Shown here one piece after another: positions 28,901 through 41,800 of a DNA stretch of 64,000 bases. A model generated the notes under the pieces. That model was not told the DNA's origin. It saw only the letters and a list, made by a program, of their open reading frames with translations, and did no database searches. The translations under genes were made by a program, and so were the position numbers. Source of the DNA: Montifringilla adamsi. Lineage: Eukaryota > Chordata > Aves > Passeriformes > Passeridae. The stretch lies in assembly GCA_017590115.1 (NCBI GenBank), contig JAGGNK010008448.1, positions 496,001 through 560,000 on the forward strand, written 5' to 3'. Numbering within the stretch: the stretch's first letter is position 1; every line of letters begins with the position of its first letter.

Positions 28901-31900
28901 AGGGCAATACTGAACATGACAGTGAGCAGGGACTGCCAAGGGGCACAACAACTACTGTCCTGGTTATGTAGCACAGGGTGTGATGGGCTCATGTTTTACA
29001 GAGACCAGAGGCAGATCTTGCCCACAACAGTACTCAGGTTTTTCATACTTGATGATGATATGTCACCTTTCTGGTTGGGTGTATCTTCAGTCTGCAACGT
29101 GGAGGTTGGCTACTGGTGCCTTGTCTGAATTTGTGGCTGTGTCACTCTTGCTTAGGAATACCTAAAGAGGAACAAAGATAAGCTTTTATGAATGAGAGGA
29201 ATGCTGCCTTGACCAGATGCAATTGTCTGTTCAGCCTCTTGCAGATGCAGAAGCCTCCTGGGCGATTGCCTATCCAGGGAATGTTATCGAGTTTCTGTGC
29301 TTGATCTATCACAGTTATACACAGGACCCTGTGTGGCACTGTCCTGACTTCTTGAAAACTTTGGCTATGCTTGCTTTTCATTCAGGACCACCCAAGGTAT
29401 GTGTACAGGAGCCAGCATAAGCCCTTCTGACCAGAGAGGGGTCACTAGGAGAAAAAAAATCAATGTACAGTAGACTGAGTGGAAATGTATTGCTCTGCTT
29501 TCACAGGGTGGGTCTGAAGGCCTCTTGACCCCTGATGGACCAGCCATTGCCGAAGGGAAAGGCTGTGCTGATCCCTCCTCTCTCCCACTGCTACCACACC
29601 CTGCCAAGAAACAAGTGTGGGATTTTGTGCGAGTCCTCCTGATGGACAGTCTTCTCAACATCCCAGCAAGCAAACAAGGACATCCCCTTGAGCTGCTTCT
29701 TGAGGTTTATCTCATCAGCAGGCTTTGCTGTTCTACCTTGCACTGGGGGTGGAAGGACAGGACATACCCTTCTAGAGACCTAGTAACAAAAGTGCTAACA
29801 GTGACAGAAGGAAGGACTTCTCTAATTCCTCTGCATTAATGTGAACTAAGAAAATGCTGTCCCTGGAAAACAGAAAAGACATTTTTCAGGCAATGTTTAA
29901 TATTGAAGAAAAGTGTGAAAAAAATTTCCTTTTCCTTAGTAATACCTGCTTGTCATTAGGGCACCCCTTGAATTTGTTGAGAACAGAAAACATCAGATGG
30001 AGAGTCCTGCGTCCTGATTTTTGAGATAACAAAATCTCAGTTCTCAAATAAACAAAAAACCCCTGTCTCAACAGTAAGTACAGATAAATACAAGCTGTAG
30101 CAGCTGAGTCTGGATAATAGATTTCAACCACTCAAAGCACTCTAGAGAATCAGAGTAGTCTGAAGAAAGGGGAAAATGAAAAATTTGGGATTGAACTCCA
30201 AATTATCAATAGTCCAGGTGTCCCAGATGTGAGTTCTGATGCAGATTTAGCTTAGTAATACAAATAGTAATAAACATAAGTTTGGCTGCAAATGTAATGA
30301 GTTAGATCCTCTTGTGGAGCACCAGGTTTATATGTTTAAAGGTTTATATATATACTATCCTGAGGTTTGGTACAGTTAAAACAGAGTTTGGATTTCTGGT
30401 TTTCTGAATCCTGGGTCTGCTAATGTCCCTGAGCACAAGACCTCTTGGGAACCAATTGTGAGCCAAACTCTGGCCCTTTACAAAACTTTGTTTCTGTTCA
30501 GTGTGCAGAGGGTGACTGTGCTGGCTGTCAGCTAGATGGTGTAGTCCTGTGTAAGACTTCCTTGTTTTCCAGCTGGGAATGAAGTTCTGCCATCTCGTCT
30601 GTTGTCCAGTAGCTGTCCACATATGCACTCACTGAAAGTGAAGTTGAGTCAGATTTCTTGTTTTCCTGCTGTACTAATATGTGTGCCATCACTGTATAGG
30701 CTTCTCCAGAAGATGCCACCAGTGAGCAGAGGAGACTTTTTCAGACAAAAGTTCTGCTATCTGCTATGGACATCTTTCAAGTTGCCAGCCAAGGCGAGGG
30801 GAAAATGAGACCAAGAGGTGAGTGGTGAGAATCAGATTAACTATTGCTTAAATATCCTTCTAACTGATATTTAGCATGTAGATGTCATTGTTAGAGAGGT
30901 TTGGAAGCAATAGCTAGAATGATAGTCCAGCTCAGCAGGTTCCACTGTCCATTCTGTCTTACTGCAAGCCAGTTTGCATAAGTTACTGTAATTTTTTTTT
31001 TTTTTTTGCGAGCAACTTCCCTTTTTCTTTTTGAGAAGAGTTTCTGAATATTAGAAAGGGAGTATATAGAAAGAAACCTAGGTTTATTCTTCAATGCTTC
31101 TGAAAGCAGCGCCATTAACTTAGTTGTTACTTCTCTCCTTTCTGAGTGGTTAGTTAAACCAGTTCTTCATTACAGCATTTTAGTGAGATTGGTTCCATCC
31201 TTAAGATGGAGCTGTCATTTCCAGTCTGAGTGAGGTGTTTCTGCTATACCTAGAGTCTTACACATGTCCCAGCTCTGAGATATTATGAGAGACTGCTCCT
31301 TCTCAGCTCTGGTAAACTCACATTTCACTTTTTTTTTTTTTTTATTTCCTCTTGTTATGGAATCAACCCTCTTATATCCTCTCCAGCGAGCAGTGATCCT
31401 CATGGTACTTCAGAATCAGCTGCACCCCTGTCCATGAGGAATATTGCTTATTTTGTTCAGAAGCTGGTTGAGAAACTGAACAGCAGAATGTTTGTGGCCG
31501 ACCCCAAGCAAATCCTGATCTTCATTGCCAAACAGATTATGTGTGTGAGTCACTTTTTTTCTCCCCAGCTTTTATCAACATGCTGTAGCACGCTGATTTT
31601 TTACACTGAGGTCATGATACTGCAATTCTGAAAAAGATGGCTGTAATCCATTTGGTGATTGTGGTGATTGTTGTTATTCCTGTTGTTTTTTTGTTTTTTT
31701 GTTTTTTTGCATGAGAACATAACAGCTGTAAATTATGATTAGAGAGACATAGTGCAGCATAAAGAAAGGATAGTTAACTCATTTGTGACACTGTCTGTTG
31801 GCCATGTACACATTGCTGAACTGGGACAAATTATTCTCTTCCACAGTTATGGGGACTTCAGCAGAAATACAGAAAAATGGAATTTTTATGTAACAGGTAG

Positions 31901-32853
31901 TTATAGGGAATTTTGCTGAAATAAGTTTCCAACAGTTTAAATGAAATGGGAGGAGTGGATCCTTGGGGAGAATGTTCATTGAACAAGCCAAGTAAACTGC
32001 TGTTTTGTGTTTTCACAGGTCTTAGAAAGCTCTGTTTCTCAAAAGGAAGTTTTCCTCAGTGCCCTGTACAGCTGCTTAAACAGAGCCATCCTATACTGCT
32101 TATCCAGACCACAGCAATCACTGCCTGAACAGTTTAATGTCCTCAATACTCTCATTGTTCTGCAAGAGCAGTGGGACACTATTTTTGCCACTTACAACTC
32201 AAATAGTAATTTTGTCATCTGCCTGATGTACTGTCTTTGCCAACTGAACTCGGGCAGGTACAAGTGTTTATCTTATGATATTTCTTTATGTTTGTGCTGT
32301 ACCTATGGAAGTGGGTGCAGAGGGGGAGATGTCACATAACTTAGGCAATATCCAGGCTGGGGAATCACCAGAAGCTGAGATTGAGCTGGATCCAGCATTT
32401 CCAGCAGCCTACTCACTTCAGAGTAGTCACTGCAGTTAACAAGCTTGAACTGATTTCAGCGGAGCTGGCTCACAAGCGCATCAGGAAAATGAGCATCTGG
32501 AAATCTTCCTGGGATGTCAGATAATAATTTTCAGGCCGAACCCATTGAGATGGGGTGAGGATTGCTTTTATGGAGCAAGAGCACAAAATATTTTTTAAAA
32601 AATTAAAGCACAGGAGGGTTTTTGTTATCCAAAAGCTAAACATGGTAAATTCAGGGAATCAGAAATGTGGTATTTTAAAGAAAATCAGAAATAAAAATGG
32701 CAGCTTTGCATACTCAAGGATTTGATTCTCCCAGATAGTAGGGCCTGTTCAGAATTGAAAGAACTTTGTGTTACTAGTGGCTATATATACTATTATTGAC
32801 AGCAGTTCTGTAAGAAAGTCCAGCTTGTCTGGATACCTTAAGCAAGCCTCTTT

Positions 32854-32884
<31 letters not shown>

Positions 32885-35800
32885 AAGTATTGCTGCTGTA
32901 CTGAAGTTCCTGGTGTCTTTTACCTCCTGACTGGTAGATTGTGGCACAACCCCCCAGTCCCAAAGCAGAAGTCCTCTTGGCCATGATGATGTTCTCAATA
33001 ATCACATCTACATGCCAATAGTATCCATGGAGCTGAGTTTGTAGCTTTTTTGTGCTGAGCAATTTAGAAACTGAGTGAATCATCAGTGACACAAAAAACT
33101 CACTAAGCAGTTCAATGTAGGATACAGCAAGACACTGCTTTCCACATAGTGGCAGATACCTCTAGCCAAGGAATTCAGAGTAAAGAGACAAAGTACAAGA
33201 TGTCCTGGGGAGGTGCAAGAAGGCTGATGCAGACTGGCTACATCAGGACAGCCCAGTGTTCCCTCTAGTTGGGGTGAATGGTAGATACAAGTGCAGTAAA
33301 GTGCAGGGATAAGACACACACAAGACAGTGATCTACAGGGTCATGATGTCTGTTCCTTGACTTTGAAAACCAGACTGGCAGTTATTAAGTTCCCACTTGC
33401 TGAAAATTCCATGGTATTATGTGACTGGTATAAGCTCCAAACCTGAAAATACTCATCTACTAAATGAATCAAGTAGGACTGGATGTGCATAAACACCTGT
33501 AGCTCTTTCACTGTTCTCAGTTTGTTTTCAGTCTGATTTCCTTACCTGCCCTCCTTTTTTTTCTTTTTTTTTTTTCCCTTTGTCACAGCTGTTCAGAAGG
33601 TTTTGGGGTGGATGCAAAACCAAAACTGGCTTCTTATCATCAAATTTTCCTTGAACCCAGTGAAGAGGAAAAGGGGAGCCTGCCTACTCCAGATGATGGT
33701 AATTTATGGCACATGTTGCCTGTGGCTTAGAGAGAAGGAAAATACCTGTCTTAAGCAGTTTTCAGAGCAGCTTGTGCAAGTGCCACTTATTTCCTCTTTG
33801 GTGTACAAGCACAGCAGGCACAACACAGAGAAAGAAACTTGTGCTAAAAATTACGTGTGTTTGCATCAAGCCTTTTTATTCAAAAGTCACACCCGGCATC
33901 CTCGGGAGTAGTGGGTATCAGTTTGGAGATCTCTCCATGTTATGGCCAGTATAAGAGGTGAGATACATACACTATTTGTTGCTCTATTTCTTTTTTCAAG
34001 GCACATACAGGGTTTGTCTGTTATATGCAGAAAGAAGTATTGGAGCAGTTCAAAGAAACACAGAAAAAAAATTGTGTTGGATTCAGTGTGGTCAGCTGAA
34101 TCCTGCAGCAGAGCAATGGGTTTTTTTAAAATTTTTTATTTTAAAATATATATTGGCTTGGTTAAGCTGCAACCAAATCAGTCTGGTTTGCAGGAAAATA
34201 GAGAAAAACTCAGCACTTTCTTGTACAGTATCCCCCTGCTGTGTCAAATTGTTTCACAACTTGGTTACCTTTGCCTCTCCGTCTCCAGTAATGTTTGGCA
34301 ACATAAAGGAATGTCCTTTATGTGCTTTAGCATTCTATGCACAATAATATGATCATCAAAATTCTAATTAAATGGTTTTCCAAAGCAGAAACCAGTTAAA
34401 ACCATGCGTCACTCCTACTTGTTTCTTTCAAGGAGTTGAAATATCATAAAATAAATGTCCTGCTGTTTTCAGTATTAGATTCACTAGTCTAGCTTAGAAC
34501 CTATGGAGGCAGTGGACACAAAGGAACAACTCCACTGACTCTGGCAGTTACTCTGAACCAGTGCTTTTCCAAATGAGATGTTTTTGCTTTACCTGTTGAT
34601 TGACTTGAAAACATAAATGAAGAACTTTTTTTTTGGTGATACTTTTGTTTCCTAGTCCGCCAGGAGATTCTGAGAACAGTGGAATTCATCTGGAAGCAGC
34701 TCATTTCTCAGAGGCGGCAGGCTCTGGAGGACATTTACAAGATGGATCTTTCTGTGAAAGGAAATGACAAAGAAAGGGACATGAAGATAACAGAGATCAC
34801 TCCTTTATGGGAAGAAATTATGACAAAAGCTTGGCAGCACTTGCTAGGTCTCTGTTCTTTTATGGAACACTCATTGTAGTAAGCAAAAGCATTGTGGTAG
34901 ATGGGGTGCCTGATGGAAAGCTGCAGCTCCTTTGCCATGCCTTTCCTCACCTGATGAGAAAGCAGATTCTCAGTTTCTCTCTTTTAGGGCTGTGATTGCT
35001 TACTGTGTCATAACCCAGCCCTTCTGTGATCACCTGGTGGGGTCACAGGGCCCATGTTGTACTGCAAGAAAGAGAAATTCCTTAGATGATTGTAACCCAT
35101 TGGAAGACTTAAAAGGGAGGATATATGGTTGAAAGAAGGGCATTGCAATGTGTGTGGTGCTGCAGTGATTCCAAGTTCATGTCTGTGTAATGAAACTGAT
35201 CTATGGCAGACCTCTCTGAGGCTTTTAAATAAAAGTTTGAGAAGTATGTGTTAATTCACTTCTTATAAAAATAGAACATTATTCATCTGGAGTGACACAC
35301 TGCCATGTTGTTTTGTCTTGTGTAATGGGGATGGAACCCCTCTATCTTCTGACAGGCTCAACTTCATCTTAAAAGCTTTTTTGTCTGTTTTCACTTGCAG
35401 TATCTGAAAAGAAGCTTCTCCAGAATAAAGCAGGGCCAAGCCTGTCCCAGAACAAGCACAATTCCTGGAGTGAAAGCCTCTCTTCAGCTATTAGGTTCAT
35501 ACCTGGCCGAAACACAAAAGAAACATCATGCAAATCAGAGGTAAATTTTGCTCTTTGTCTTTTCTGGATCTGCCTTGTATATTGCTCTGGATCTGGATTC
35601 AGGAGACTTCTGAGTGTGTCTGTTGGTTGACATATTCCATTGCAATCTAGACAGCTATTGCCGCTGAGGTTCCTTTTCTAGGCTGCTAGAAATAATCACA
35701 AAGAAATGGTGACCTGAAGAACTTCTGTGAACAGGCAGCCTGTTCATATGGTCTAATAATGCATACTTTCTGCATAGGGCTCAGTTATGGCACTTGGAAA

Positions 35801-38800
35801 ACCAAAGCAGCCCAGATGTGTTTGTGCTTACAGGCCTCTGCCTGGGGTGGGGCAAGGGGAGGAGATGCCAGCTTTGCTGCTGTTGGCTTGCATCACCTAT
35901 GTAAACCTTGTCCTTCGGTCTCTGAATTAGTAGGAAGGCTCAGGTGTTATCATAGTGCTATCCTTACATTTTCTACTCAAATAAACGTTGACATTTTAAT
36001 TTAACCCCTAGAGACAGGGAAACAAGTATTGGTATATAATCCAGGGATGGGTTTGGAGGGTATGCATAATTCCTCCTGTCAGCAATGAAGATGTGAACTG
36101 TCTTTTCCATGTGTAAGCTTCTCCTTTGCTGAAAGAGAGGGCCATTTCCATGTTTTTGCTTAGCATTGTCAAAAATAGACATAAAAAGCACTAGATAGAT
36201 GTTACTTTTTGAGTGAACTAGGGGTAGAGTAACTAGCTAGAGGGTAGGGCAGAAGTGCATTGCCAGAGTATTCAGAGCATTAAACCAAGCTTGTGTTACT
36301 GTTGTGCTCAGTGTATTAAGGTCTTTTTCTTCCTCCTGAGGAGAAAATGAGCCTATTCTAGCGTCACTTTAGGGAGCCTTAACCCTCTAGCTCAAGCTGT
36401 TGGAGATTGCAGCTATGTCTGCTGATGCCTGGTTCACTTGCAGGTGTGTTGACCAGGCAGATTGTGACACCCAGCTAAGGTGTCTGATAGTACCTTACTG
36501 AGCTGCAAGGCTTTTTTCAGCGTGCTGCAGAATCGCTCCCAGTCCTTAAAATCACTTTGCTGCTTACAGAGTGAGCAAGCTCTTCTCAGGTACATATGCA
36601 TACTGTGATGTCATACTAGAAGAGTGTTGACTATTTGCCCTGGGGTCTGTTTAATTATTTTTTAAAATTAATTTTGATTATTACAGCTGATTACACCTCA
36701 GTGAGCAATGTAATTGATATTTGTAAATGTATCCCAAGGAACATTTTGTACAACATGCTTTTTGCTGTTGAAGGTTAAAGACTCTGTTATTGGTTTTTCC
36801 CTAAATATGCCCACATCATTAGTTCCTCCAGTGAAAAGGTTGCCATCTGGAAAAGGCAGCATGGAGACATTATTCAGGCACAAGTGCATGAAATTGGTGT
36901 TTCTACATCTTCTGTCTCTCTTCTGCAAGGAAGCTGCTTGTAATTAAAGGAGCTGGGTTTGGAAGAAACATTACTCACTTGGTGTTATTCCTTATCATGT
37001 CAAGTACTGACAGCTCCATAGCCCTGATAAATTGTTCTTCTCAATGGGATATGAAGCTACAGTTCCAAATGTTCTTCTCCTTTCTCCCTCTCCCCCTTTC
37101 TCCCTCCAGCCTGTCTTTCAGAGTTTGATGTGCTTTTTAGAGAGGTGGAATCTAAGAGGAAGAAAATGTTGAGTTACCTCTCAACAGGCCTCTTCCTAAT
37201 ATTTTTGACAACTTAGGTAATCACTTTTAAAAGTGGTGTAATGTAATTTTGTATCATTTTTTGTGTCAGGTGACTGTGTTCACTACTGGCCTCTGTCTTC
37301 ACTTCTGCCAGTGATGGACTTATGTCCTAAAGCAGCAGGAAATCTCCATGTTTGGTTGAAACATGGAGATTACAGGAAAAATAACGGTATGAACTAAAGA
37401 ATTTAAATCCCATTGTAAAATAAAAATATTTGCTCCTAACTGAGCAAAGTTTACTGAGAGAAGTGCAGAAATTCACCCAGTATGTCAGAGGTGTGCCCAG
37501 TAGAAAGAAGAAATTTGTTGTTTACTGGATTATTAACTAGATTTTTTTATAAACTGAAAAATAAAAAAAAAAAAAAGACACTGAAGCAGTGGTATTATTT
37601 GCTGCAGATTAAAACAAACAAAAAAAACAAGCAGCAAAACACTCTTAATTTTTTCCCTGTGATTATTTACAAGATAGGAAGAGTGCTTTTGAGACCCCAT
37701 CCTCAATCTGGAAAAAACAACAAAATTCAAACTATTCACTCCAGCAAAAGCTCAGACCCCATGTTTCTGCTGTACTTTTGCTCATGTTCTCCATCATCAG
37801 CAAAGCCAATTTCCTGCTCTTTGGTGGCAAGTATGAGAATTAGCCATCAAATGCAGCTGTGTTTTCTGCATATTTCTGAATACACTGTGCTATCTCATGC
37901 TGTGCTTGTGGCTTTGCCTGGGAGGTGTGATCATGTAGAAAAGAGAGTGTAATTACATTTCTGGTAGCAGAATGGCAGTGATCTGCTGTGGTGATTGCAT
38001 CTTCTTGGAAGTCTCAGTAGTCATGCAGGAGCATTGCACAAAGTTGGATTTTTTGATGCTTACAGGTGACTGATTTGGGTAAATTTGCTGGCAGGAAGGT
38101 CTGTAAGATTGAATACAGTGCCAAAGGTTTCAAATCACTGACTTTCTTGTTTCAAAGTGAGCCTTTTGATCTCTTGCTCTTTTTCCTCCTTTCCCCCTCC
38201 TACCCAGTTTTGCTGTCAAAATCTACTACAGGTATTTAATTTTTAGGTTAACAATGACTGTGACTGTTTCTGATATCATAAAAAAGCTACAAAAGCAGCA
38301 AAGGACCACTGTAGCAATTGTGTTTCAGTCAACTGTAAATCAGTCAGAGCTGCTCCATGCCCTGACTTGGGGTTCTTTAGGATGAGCGCCTGGCAAGGTT
38401 ACAAGCACCACACTTCTAACTCCTGTAAGACACAATGCCTCACAACTCTAGACACAGCTGTTACTCTTTACAAGAAATGCAGAGCCTCCTCAGTTTTACA
38501 GGAGGCCTGATCACGCCTGTCCTCTCCTGTTTTTGTTGATTAATTGCATTCCTCTATGACAAAGACCCATATAACTTGAAATAGATAAGGACTTTTTAAT
38601 CCCCTTTTTAATCCCATTCTTCAGAATGAAGAGGTTAAAAGCCAGAAATGTTACTTAAATCTTTTTCTTACCAATCACTCTGTTGGTCTTTTATCAGCTT
38701 TTCAAGTTAACTGAGTTAAAACAAGCAAACATTTAATGATATTTCTTTGAAAAGAGCATCATTTGTGTAACATGTTTATCTTCATAATAGAAGGATAATT

Positions 38801-41800
38801 AACATCACTAATTATCTAATTAAGTTCATTAACTATCCACCAACAGTGCACCGTGAAGTTGACATTATGTTCTTATGTCAACAAATGCTTTGATTTCTTA
38901 GGAAGTAATTAAAATGTAAATTAGCATGTCATTAAATGCACAAGGGAACTTTGGAATCAAATATTCATTTCAAAACTGCTCATAGCACGCATTTTTTTTA
39001 CTTCAATGAAAGCAGGCACTTTACTATTAATGATGTATATTAAACAATTTCCATTATAATATTATTGTCTTGTTTAATAACTGGCTCAAAGCTAAATTAC
39101 TGCATGCTGTAGCAAGCTGAAAAAGTTTCTTTAACTTTGAACAAAGAAATTTTCATGTCCTCTTACAGGCATATCTGACACACTGCTCATTTATCATTTT
39201 CAGATTGTTTACAAAATCATAAAGAAATCATTCAACAGGTCAATGTTAGAAAAGAATTGCATGAAAACATAAAATATAGAGCTATTTCATATTATGTGAT
39301 AGAAATTACTGAACTTTCTGGAACATGTGGGGATCATTTCCCTATTCATTGAAGGCAAGTGTCTGCTGAGAATTGGAGTGTAAATGCTGTATGATGACTA
39401 CAAGTCTTCAGGCTGACCCAGATTCTCAGGCCCCTCTGTCTGTCCCCTAAAAATTCATTAGAGGCTGCTACAGGAGATTCTGTGTGATTGCCCAGTGCAC
39501 AGTAGAAACCTATCCTAGCACAATTGTTTCTTTCTTGATTGATACCAATTTAATCTTAAAACCTGAAACACAAGAGATATCACGTACAAATTTTTTGTGG
39601 GAACTCTTCAGAGGGAGTTTTCCTGTGTTTTTAAACTCAGTGGTCTTCTGTGGGAGTGAAGTCCCTCCATTGAATTACACATTGTATGAAAATGTTGCCT
39701 GTTATTTCTCCTGCATATTGTTTTAAAATATCTCTTTGCCTTTCAAGCTCGAGATTGTGTCTGGTCAGGCTAAGTTCGGATATTGGATTTCAGCAAGTGG
39801 AATTTAATGTTTAAAGCTGTTGGCACCAGAGTCTCATCTTTCAAGAGCTGCTGGTTGCAGAGTTTTACTTTCACATAACAGAGCTGATGCCAAATGAGTT
39901 GAATGGTGTTAATGTGGATGAAAGAGGGGTTTATTTTCTTGTAGAAAACCCCAGAAACATGTGCTAACCAGAAACAGATTATTCTTTTCTTTGCTGAATA
40001 CACAGACAAATAATATTACATATTTCTTGCTTCAAATATGTCTGTTTTCTTCTACTTTTTTGATTCAAGGTTTTATTTATAATAATTTCAGAAAGAAATG
40101 GTTTGAATTCAAAAGACTTATGTGTCAATTTAAAATGAAAAATAAAGAAGAGAAAATCGAGGGAGGTCCTAGAAATCTCTGCAAGATTGACTTAAATTTT
40201 TCTTCTAGGTCAAGGTATAGGTTGCTAACTCTGCTGAAGTCTGTGACCATTCATTTCTTGTTGCTGTCATCTTTGCTAGCCAAATTAAAGTTTTCCTGTG
40301 TCTATCTGTGTTCTATTTATACTTTCTGCTTCAGAGCAGCTTGACCTATATGCGCTAAAAAACCCCAGAAGTAGTCTTGTCACCTTTAAATTTAAGTCAT
40401 TTTAGCAAAACTGTTGTTTTTATGGGTCAGGAGAGAGATGTTTCTTTTTTCCTGTACTCTGACCCCTAAGCATATACTGATGTTCACAGAATTTTTTCAT
40501 CAGCTAAAGGACTAGACGGGCAAATTTTCCTAAAAAAAAAGCCATGCTTGAAATGTAATCTGAAAATGCCAGCACAGGAGGCTGTTGGACAAATGCATTT
40601 AGATAATAGTGTGTAATAAAGCCCTAAGTTACATACACCTGTAGGACTTCTACATTTTAAATAAAAACAGGAAAACAGTGAGTAAGAACAAGTGAAGGCA
40701 AGAGACTCCCCTGCTATTCCCCATAATGCCAAAGTCTGACCTTCACCTTTCACTCCAGAGGTAAAACCTAATGCTTCTGCTGTAACAGGATGGCAACTGA
40801 GTCCTCAAGGGGTTGATTGAGCTATCCCAAAGTCACAGAAGCCTTTCTCAGAGACAGGATTAAAGAACAAACATGCCTTGACTCTCATTGAGCTTTTTTG
40901 CTATTAGGAGGCAAGTTATGTGTTCTCCCAGGAAATAATCTGTTCAGGAGTGTCATCTGTTGAAGGGCTGTGTGTATGCATGCACACATACAGACTTATG
41001 GTTGCTATAGAAGTAGACTGGCTTCTGTACTGCCTGTCCTTAGCTGATAAATACAGTGTGGGAGCCTCATCACATGTACACACCACACTTTAGGTTTACC
41101 CTTTGAAACCCACCCCTGTGTGTGAGTACATTTATGATGCACTGGAATATGGAGGGTTTTCTCATTAGGTCTGCTATTCCCCAACCAACTGGCAATGCCA
41201 GGAATCCATCCATGATCCTTAGGAGCAGTTGGCACACTGCATTAGCCTCCTAGAGGGATGAGGCACGAAGCTTCCATGCAACACTTCACTGCTGGAACTC
41301 AGGCTGTTGAAAAGCTAAATGAATTTTGGCAATGCAACAATAAAATCCACACAGCAATAACAATTTTGTGATTCAAAAGAGCCTGCAAACAACCCTCAGT
41401 GTGGAGAGTGTATGTGAAGGACTAGGATAAACTGCTCTTTAAACTGCTAAGGAAAACATCATCTGCCTTAGCTTAATGATTGTTACCTGGGGAGTAATGA
41501 ACAATTTTTCCTCTTCTGAAATGAACCTACTTGCTTCCTAGTGCATAGTCACTTACTTGAAAAGTAATCTGGTCACAGGACGGGTGGCCTGTTGTTTGCA
41601 CAGGGAAGCAGTGTACCTGGTCACTGTGTCAGATTCAGTAGCAGGAGCAGATGTGGAGGTGTTACACACTTTGTCTCTATCTGAATAGAGCAGGGCTGAT
41701 GCACTGGAGACTTCACCCAGCTCTAGTGGTTTACTGTAGCACTCAGATGCTTCTCTCTGCCATGGTAGCTGTAATCCTCTCCTCTGCAGCAACCCTGATG

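Noticed and set aside
33942..34352. Two overlapping open frames of about 130 codons in intron 26
   Set aside because: AT-rich, mutually overlapping in different frames, and they would break the phase between exons 26 and 27.
37482..37952. 156-codon open frame in intron 28
   Set aside because: Lysine-rich because of a poly-A run, no homology, no splice sites, and no matching block in the WDFY family.
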